Positions 59,762-64,000 of a stretch of DNA of 64,000 nt are shown here, one piece after another. The first letter of the stretch is position 1, and the number at the start of each line of letters is the position of its first letter. Under the pieces are notes generated by a model. That model was not told the origin of the DNA, ran no database searches, and saw nothing but the letters and a program-made list of their open reading frames with translations. A program made the translations under genes and the position numbers. This stretch comes from Leucobacter tenebrionis (GTDB lineage Bacteria > Actinomycetota > Actinomycetes > Actinomycetales > Microbacteriaceae), in contig NZ_CP082322.1 in NCBI RefSeq assembly GCF_019884725.1, positions 1,116,001-1,180,000 of the forward strand, read 5' to 3'.

Positions 59762-60256
59762 TTAGCCTGACACCTTGCGAGGGAAGGGCTCCGAGTAAGT
59801 GACTCTCTCGCTGCGAAGCGAGGGAATCCGATGCTCGATACGCACCCATCCCAAACTGTCCCAGAAGCCCCGAGACTTCTCGTTATCGTTCAACGCCGTC
59901 AACCTCGGCAGCGGGTACGCCGCACGGATCGCCGCAACAGTATCGCGCCCTACACCCTTGCCGCGTGCCGACACAGCCACCTCGAACGCAAGGATGTCTA
60001 ACTGACCATGCGGCATATCGCCCAACTGCGGATGGGAAACAACCCCCTCATCGAGGGTGAACTTACAGCGCCCCACTTCCGAGCCATCGTGCTGTACTGA
60101 GAGCCAGTGCTCTCTATCCGAGACCGTCTCCTCTGGTCGCCACCACGGCTTCTCGAACTCATCTGACGGTTCAAACACATACCAGTACACACGCTTCTTG
60201 CGCGGACGAAGCTCAACAAGCGACAGCGGCGAATCCTCCATAGGAAGACCGTACAT
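59762..60256 (-). CDS. GNAT-family acetyltransferase on the opposite strand
   Basis: 164-aa protein. FEVAVSARGKGVGRDTVAAI near 90-109 has the R/Q-x-x-G-x-G/A acetyl-CoA loop, and NDNEKSRGFWDSLGWVRIEH near 122-141 the end of the fold. It is encoded against the late genes between HNH and terminase, so it looks like an extra gene with its own promoter. Substrate unknown. Confidence 0.75.
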   Translation of the reverse strand: MYGLPMEDSPLSLVELRPRKKRVYWYVFEPSDEFEKPWWRPEETVSDREHWLSVQHDGSEVGRCKFTLDEGVVSHPQLGDMPHGQLDILAFEVAVSARGKGVGRDTVAAIRAAYPLPRLTALNDNEKSRGFWDSLGWVRIEHRIPSLRSERVTYSEPFPRKVSG

Positions 60257-60369
60257 GCCCCCGGAAAAATCCAGGAGCCCTCATCCGTTGCCAGCTTCCC
60301 GCGCGGGCGTGGCGAAAATCCCCCCGTGCGAATTCGTGTGGGGTGCGAATTGAGTTGAGGGGGTGCGAT

Positions 60370-60828
60370 ATGGCGCGTCCGAAGGCTCCGTGCGGGACGT
60401 ACGCGGCGTATCGGCGCCATCTGAGGGAGAAGACGCCGGTCTGTGACGCTTGCCGGGATGCGAAGCGGCAGAACTCGCGGGACCGGTCGAACTCGGCCGA
60501 GTCGCGGCGCGAGAAGCAAGTGGAGCGCGAGGCCGCGAAGGCCGCGGCTGCGGTTCCGCCGGCGCCGCGCACCGACGACGGGCACGTCTCCCGGCTAGAG
60601 ACGCTGCGGGACATGCTCGAGCAGTCGCGCGAGCTCGTCGCGGCGTTGAAGGTGTCGGATCCGGCGCGCGCGTACCTGCAGATGCGGGAACAGCGGGAGA
60701 TTCTGCGCGAGATCGCGGAGATCCAGGGCAACGGCCAGTCGACGAAGGGGGTCACCCTTGGCGACCAGCTTGCTGCTGCCAGAGCAGAGCGGGAGCAGCG
60801 GGAAGCTGCTCGGGCTGCAGGAGCCTAG
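60370..60828 (+). CDS. Terminase small subunit
   Basis: 152-aa protein. MARPKAPCGTYAAYRRHLRE and PVCDACRDAKRQNSRD at the start form the zinc/DNA-binding head seen in actinophage small terminases, then a helix-rich Arg/Ala middle and an oligomerisation part (LREIAEIQGNGQSTKG). It selects the packaging site. ATG 60370 follows GAGGGGGTG. Its end overlaps the large subunit by 71 bases. Confidence 0.75.
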   Translation: MARPKAPCGTYAAYRRHLREKTPVCDACRDAKRQNSRDRSNSAESRREKQVEREAAKAAAAVPPAPRTDDGHVSRLETLRDMLEQSRELVAALKVSDPARAYLQMREQREILREIAEIQGNGQSTKGVTLGDQLAAARAEREQREAARAAGA

Positions 60829-62341
60829 CCTCCTCCGCATCCCCGAGCGTGCCGGCTCGCGCGCGGGTGAGGCGCTCGACCTCGCCGCGGTTGCGGGTCT
60901 GCGTGAGGATCCTTGGCAGGAGCTTACGCTCGATGCGATCCTCTCGATCGATGCCGCCGAGCGGTGGGTGTGCACGGAGTTCGGTGTGCTCGTCAGCCGT
61001 CAGAACGGCAAGGGCAACATCATCTTGCCGTACGAGCTCGCGCACCTCTTCCTGTGGCCGAAGGCTGACGGGGAGCCGAAGACGATCCTGCACTCCGCGC
61101 ACGAGGTGAAGACCGCGGTCGAGGCGTTCCGACGTCTGAAACGGGTGATCACGGCGTCGCCGCTGCTGATGGGTGAGCTGCTCGGCGGAGAGCGTGGCAT
61201 CAAGGACAACAACCAGTGGCGCGGCTTCGAGCTCGCCAACGGGAACCGCCTGATGTTCATGGCGCGCTCGCGCAACGCCGGCGTCGGCTTCACGGTTGAC
61301 GTGCTCGTGGTCGATGAGGCGCAGGAGACGCCGCAGGCGGCCATGGATGCGCTACTGCCGACGATGTCGGCGGTGGACAACACGCAGGTGCTCTTCACCG
61401 GCACCGTGCCCGACGAGCTCAACAACGCCGAGTACTGGGAGGGCGTGCGCGACCGTGGCCGGTCCGGCACCGATCCCCGCACCGGGTGGGCGGAGTTCAA
61501 CCCGAAGGGCTCGCACGATCCCGACGTCGCCGCGAAGATCAACATCCGCGACCCGCAGGTGTGGCGCGCCGGCAACCCTGGCCTGGGGTACCGGCCTGGC
61601 CTGACGCGCGCGACCATCGAGGATGAGATCTCGCGTCTCGACCCGGAAGCCGTGAAGCGTCTGCGGTTCTCGATCTGGCCGAATCGCCGCGAGGAGGAAG
61701 CCGAGAAGCTCTCCGAGCTCGACATCGCGGTGTGGAAGCGCGTCGCGGGCGACTACCCGGTGCATGGCGACGGCGGCGTGATCGCGATCGCGGTCGGCCG
61801 GGGCGGTGGATACGCGACGATCTCGAAGGCAATTCGCGTCGACGAGGATCACATCGCGGTCGAGCATCACAAGACGGACCGCAAGGTGCGGTGGGTCGCC
61901 GACGAAGTGAAGGCGCTGAAAGCGGAGCTCGGGAACGCGCTCGTCGTCGTCGACCCGAAGAACGCGGCCATGATCCTCGCGGACCTTGACCGCGTCGGCG
62001 TGAAGTACCTCGCGATGAACCTCGACGAGATCGCCGCCGCGCACTCGATCTTCATCGAGCTATCGAATGACGGCTTGGTGCTGCACCGTGATCAGCGCGA
62101 GGTGACGCGCTCGCTCGAGCTCGCGACCACGCGCGCGATTGGGCGGGCCGGCTTCACGTGGGAGCCGTCCGATCCAACGAAACCGATCTCGCACGCCCAA
62201 TCCGTCACGTGGGCGGTGTGGGGCGTCATCAAGTCCGAGGCGTCACCGAAGAAGCGAACGCCGCCGCCGCCGAAGGCCGCGGTCCTGACCCGCGACAGCG
62301 TCGCACGAGATGAAGTGGACCTCCGATCTGCGGGGTTCTGA
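60758..62341 (+). CDS. Terminase large subunit
   Basis: 527-aa DNA-packaging motor. The ATPase has VSRQNGKGNIILPYELAH near 80-97 (Walker A-like) and VLVVDEAQETPQAAMDAL near 182-199 (Walker B and motif III). A nuclease domain follows with VIAIAVGRGGG and VVVDPKNAAM near 400; the canonical first acidic residue may be replaced. TTG 60758 is the start, preceded by AAGGGGG, overlapping the small subunit. Confidence 0.9.
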   Translation: MATSLLLPEQSGSSGKLLGLQEPSLLRIPERAGSRAGEALDLAAVAGLREDPWQELTLDAILSIDAAERWVCTEFGVLVSRQNGKGNIILPYELAHLFLWPKADGEPKTILHSAHEVKTAVEAFRRLKRVITASPLLMGELLGGERGIKDNNQWRGFELANGNRLMFMARSRNAGVGFTVDVLVVDEAQETPQAAMDALLPTMSAVDNTQVLFTGTVPDELNNAEYWEGVRDRGRSGTDPRTGWAEFNPKGSHDPDVAAKINIRDPQVWRAGNPGLGYRPGLTRATIEDEISRLDPEAVKRLRFSIWPNRREEEAEKLSELDIAVWKRVAGDYPVHGDGGVIAIAVGRGGGYATISKAIRVDEDHIAVEHHKTDRKVRWVADEVKALKAELGNALVVVDPKNAAMILADLDRVGVKYLAMNLDEIAAAHSIFIELSNDGLVLHRDQREVTRSLELATTRAIGRAGFTWEPSDPTKPISHAQSVTWAVWGVIKSEASPKKRTPPPPKAAVLTRDSVARDEVDLRSAGF

Positions 62342-62354
62342 GAGGGGGTCCGCC

Positions 62355-63797
62355 TTGGCTGAGATCGGATACCAGGCGGACGCCGGGGTTCTCGGATGGG
62401 GGAAGCTCACGGCGGAGACGCACGAGGAGAACCCGGACCTGCAGTGGCCGCATTCCATCGACGTGTTCGACCGGATGCGCCGTGAGGACCCGCAGGTGAA
62501 GTCGGTGCTGCGCGCCGTCACGCTCCCGATCATGCGCACCGAGTGGGTCATCGACGGCACGGGCTGCCGGCCGGAGGTCGTCGCCCACGTCGCTGGCGAC
62601 CTCGGTCTTCCGGTGAAGGGCGAGCCGTTCGTCGCTCCGCTACGGACGAAGGGCCGGTTCTCGTTCAAGGAGTTCCTGCGGCTCGCGCTGCTCGAGCTGG
62701 TCTACGGCCACAGCTTCTTCGAGCAGGTGTACGACCAGAGCTCTGGCGCGACGCATCTCGGGAAGCTCGCGTGGCGGCCCCCGCGGACGATCGCCGACGT
62801 CGAGGTGGCGAAGGACGGCGGCCTCGTCGCGATCAAGCAGCACGGCCGCGATGGGCGCGCCGAGGTCGAGATCCCGGTCGATCGTCTCGTCGCGTTCGTC
62901 AACGAGCGCGAGGGCGCGAACTGGATAGGTGAGTCGCTGCTGCGGTCGGCGTACAAGATGTGGATCCTCAAGGACCGCGTGCTTCGGATCCAGGCGCTCG
63001 CCGCGGAGCGGAACGGGCTCGGCCTGCCGGTGTTCACCGCGGCCCCTCCTCCCGAGGGCGCCTCCTACGAGGAGATCGTCGCCTGGGCGGATCAGGAGAT
63101 CGCGCGCGGGCTGGACATCGCGAAGGGCGCGCGCGCGGGTGACGCCGCCGGCGCATCTCTCGCGCACGGCTCCACGCTGCAGTTCGTCGGCGTCACCGGG
63201 AAGATCCCCGACCTAGACAAGCCGATCCGGTACTACGACGAGCAGATCGCTCGAGCGGTGCTCGCGCACTTCCTGAACCTCGGCACCGAGACCGGGTCCT
63301 GGGCGCTGGGGTCGACGTTCGCCAACTTCTTCACGGACTCCCTGAACGCCGTCGCCCAGCACATCGCGGATGTGACCAACCAGCACGTCATCGAGGACCT
63401 CGTCGACCTGAACTGGGGAACCTCGGAGCCGGCGCCGCGTCTCGTGCCGGCGGCGATCGGCGAGCAGCAGCCGGTCACTGCCGAAGCGATCCGGGCCCTC
63501 ATCGACTGCGGAGCGATCGAGGTCGACGAGCCGCTCGAGGCGTGGATCCGGGAACGCTTCGGCGCCCCCGTCAAGGCGGCGCCAACCGCGGGCCGCGAAG
63601 AGGACTCGGACGCCGATGCCGCCGCGCGAGCACGCGCCGCGGCGGAGATCGCGCAGAAGGTGTACCTCGCGACGGACAAGGTCCCGCTGCGGCAGGACGA
63701 AGCGCGCGAGCTTATCCGGCTCGCCGGCGCGGACCTGACAGGAGACGGTCCAGACGCGAGTCGGATCCCGAACAACGAGCCCGAGGAGGCCGCATGA
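62355..63797 (+). CDS. Portal protein (DUF935-like)
   Basis: 480-aa phage portal. N-terminal LQWPHSIDVFDRMRREDPQV, then LTLPIMRTEWVIDGT-type strand and GHSFFEQVYD are of the DUF935 portal class, and PDLDKPIRYYDEQIARAVLA, then FADFF-like segment near 345 are typical. It forms the capsid vertex ring through which DNA passes. TTG 62355 is preceded by GAGAGGGGG; ATG 62310 is an alternative that overlaps the terminase. Confidence 0.8.
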   Translation: MAEIGYQADAGVLGWGKLTAETHEENPDLQWPHSIDVFDRMRREDPQVKSVLRAVTLPIMRTEWVIDGTGCRPEVVAHVAGDLGLPVKGEPFVAPLRTKGRFSFKEFLRLALLELVYGHSFFEQVYDQSSGATHLGKLAWRPPRTIADVEVAKDGGLVAIKQHGRDGRAEVEIPVDRLVAFVNEREGANWIGESLLRSAYKMWILKDRVLRIQALAAERNGLGLPVFTAAPPPEGASYEEIVAWADQEIARGLDIAKGARAGDAAGASLAHGSTLQFVGVTGKIPDLDKPIRYYDEQIARAVLAHFLNLGTETGSWALGSTFANFFTDSLNAVAQHIADVTNQHVIEDLVDLNWGTSEPAPRLVPAAIGEQQPVTAEAIRALIDCGAIEVDEPLEAWIRERFGAPVKAAPTAGREEDSDADAAARARAAAEIAQKVYLATDKVPLRQDEARELIRLAGADLTGDGPDASRIPNNEPEEAA

Positions 63798-64000
63798 ACC
63801 CCTTCCGACACGCTGCCCGTGGAGACGTGCAGCGCACCCCCATCCGCGCCGAGGCGCCGACGTCGCGCTCCGACGGGACCGTCGCGACGCTCCGCCTCTA
63901 CGACCCCATCGACAGCTGGGGCGAGTGGTGGGGCGTATCCGCGAAGGAGTTCGCGCGCGTCCTCGACGAACTCCCGCCGGAGACGACCGAGATCCGGCTC
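63794..64000 (+). CDS. Prohead protease, ClpP-like (5' part)
   Basis: First 69 codons of a gene cut by the window end. ATLRLYDPIDSWGEWWGVSA then EFARVLDELPPETTEIRL matches the start of ClpP-like (S14) head maturation proteases. The catalytic Ser/His lie outside the window. ATGA overlap with the portal stop. Confidence 0.8.
   Translation, partial: MNPFRHAARGDVQRTPIRAEAPTSRSDGTVATLRLYDPIDSWGEWWGVSAKEFARVLDELPPETTEIRL

Larger units (their letters stand above)
43964..64000. mobile_element. Prophage (left part), continues beyond the window
   Basis: The run contains integrase, immunity genes, antirepressor, excisionase-like, resolvase, nuclease, primase-helicase, HNH endonuclease, small and large terminase, portal and the start of a ClpP-like protease, in siphovirus order. 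The left end is the att repeat; the right end is not in the window. Confidence 0.9.

Noticed and set aside
1-64000. CRISPR arrays
   Set aside because: No set of regularly spaced direct repeats with unique spacers was seen. The repeats at 40031, 20357 and 56203 have no spacer pattern.

Overview
The window looks like chromosomal DNA from a high-GC actinobacterium. The core genes (galU, rimJ-like, sepX/glpR-like, 5-formyltetrahydrofolate cyclo-ligase, FmdB-type zinc ribbon, an NCS2 permease and a 34.7-38.5 kb helicase-like protein) resemble those of Microbacteriaceae, perhaps Leucobacter. The genus is an inference from protein flavour, not a database result. About 13.5 kb of ordinary chromosome (30.4-43.8 kb) sits between two mobile regions.

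Region 1 (1-30.4 kb) is an integrative, probably conjugative or mobilisable, element whose left end lies outside the window. It starts with the tail of a recombinase-like HTH protein and then carries one minus-strand defence operon (192-13986). In transcription order this is a type III-like methyltransferase (mod), a type III-like restriction helicase-nuclease (res), qatA, qatB, qatC, qatD, an ApeA-like HEPN protein and a TrlF-like PHP/SMC ATPase. The first seven genes overlap at every junction (mostly ATGA), so restriction-modification, Qat and ApeA-like modules seem to be one transcription unit. Next come cargo genes (an egghead-like membrane glycosyltransferase with an anchored partner, a DUF3846 protein, a ribbon-helix-helix-like protein and a divergent pair of unknown genes around a consensus promoter and dyad). 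Then follows an ICE-type backbone: SprT-like metalloprotease, MT-A70 methyltransferase, HerA/TraD-type coupling ATPase, replication-relaxation protein, ArdA-like antirestriction protein, and a large serine recombinase whose reading frame runs antisense through tRNA-Ala(CGC), the integration site.

Region 2 (30.4-43.7 kb) is chromosomal backbone: tRNA-Ala, sepX-like, rimJ-like and galU, then cyclo-ligase, FmdB, a large helicase-like protein whose Walker motifs are degenerate, an NCS2 uracil/xanthine permease, a putrescine-oxidase-like flavoprotein with a cupin partner, and a CYTH protein. It has several striking intergenic repeats, including three tandem 19-bp units followed by an inverted copy (40031-40114).

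Region 3 (from about 43.96 kb past the right end) is a prophage of siphovirus type. It has a 20-bp direct repeat (att) present twice, a tyrosine integrase with a 14-codon upstream leader, a SHOCT protein, an ImmA-like protease, an XRE repressor and a divergent Cro-like gene with palindromic operators. An early/replication block follows (antirepressor, excisionase-like, RuvC-like resolvase, PD-(D/E)XK nuclease, primase-helicase). Repeats of GTGCCCGA in both orientations directly follow the primase and may be the phage origin. Late genes follow (HNH endonuclease, small and large terminase, portal, start of a ClpP-like prohead protease), with two likely cargo (moron) genes, a DUF4190/FxLYD-like membrane protein and a counter-strand GNAT acetyltransferase.
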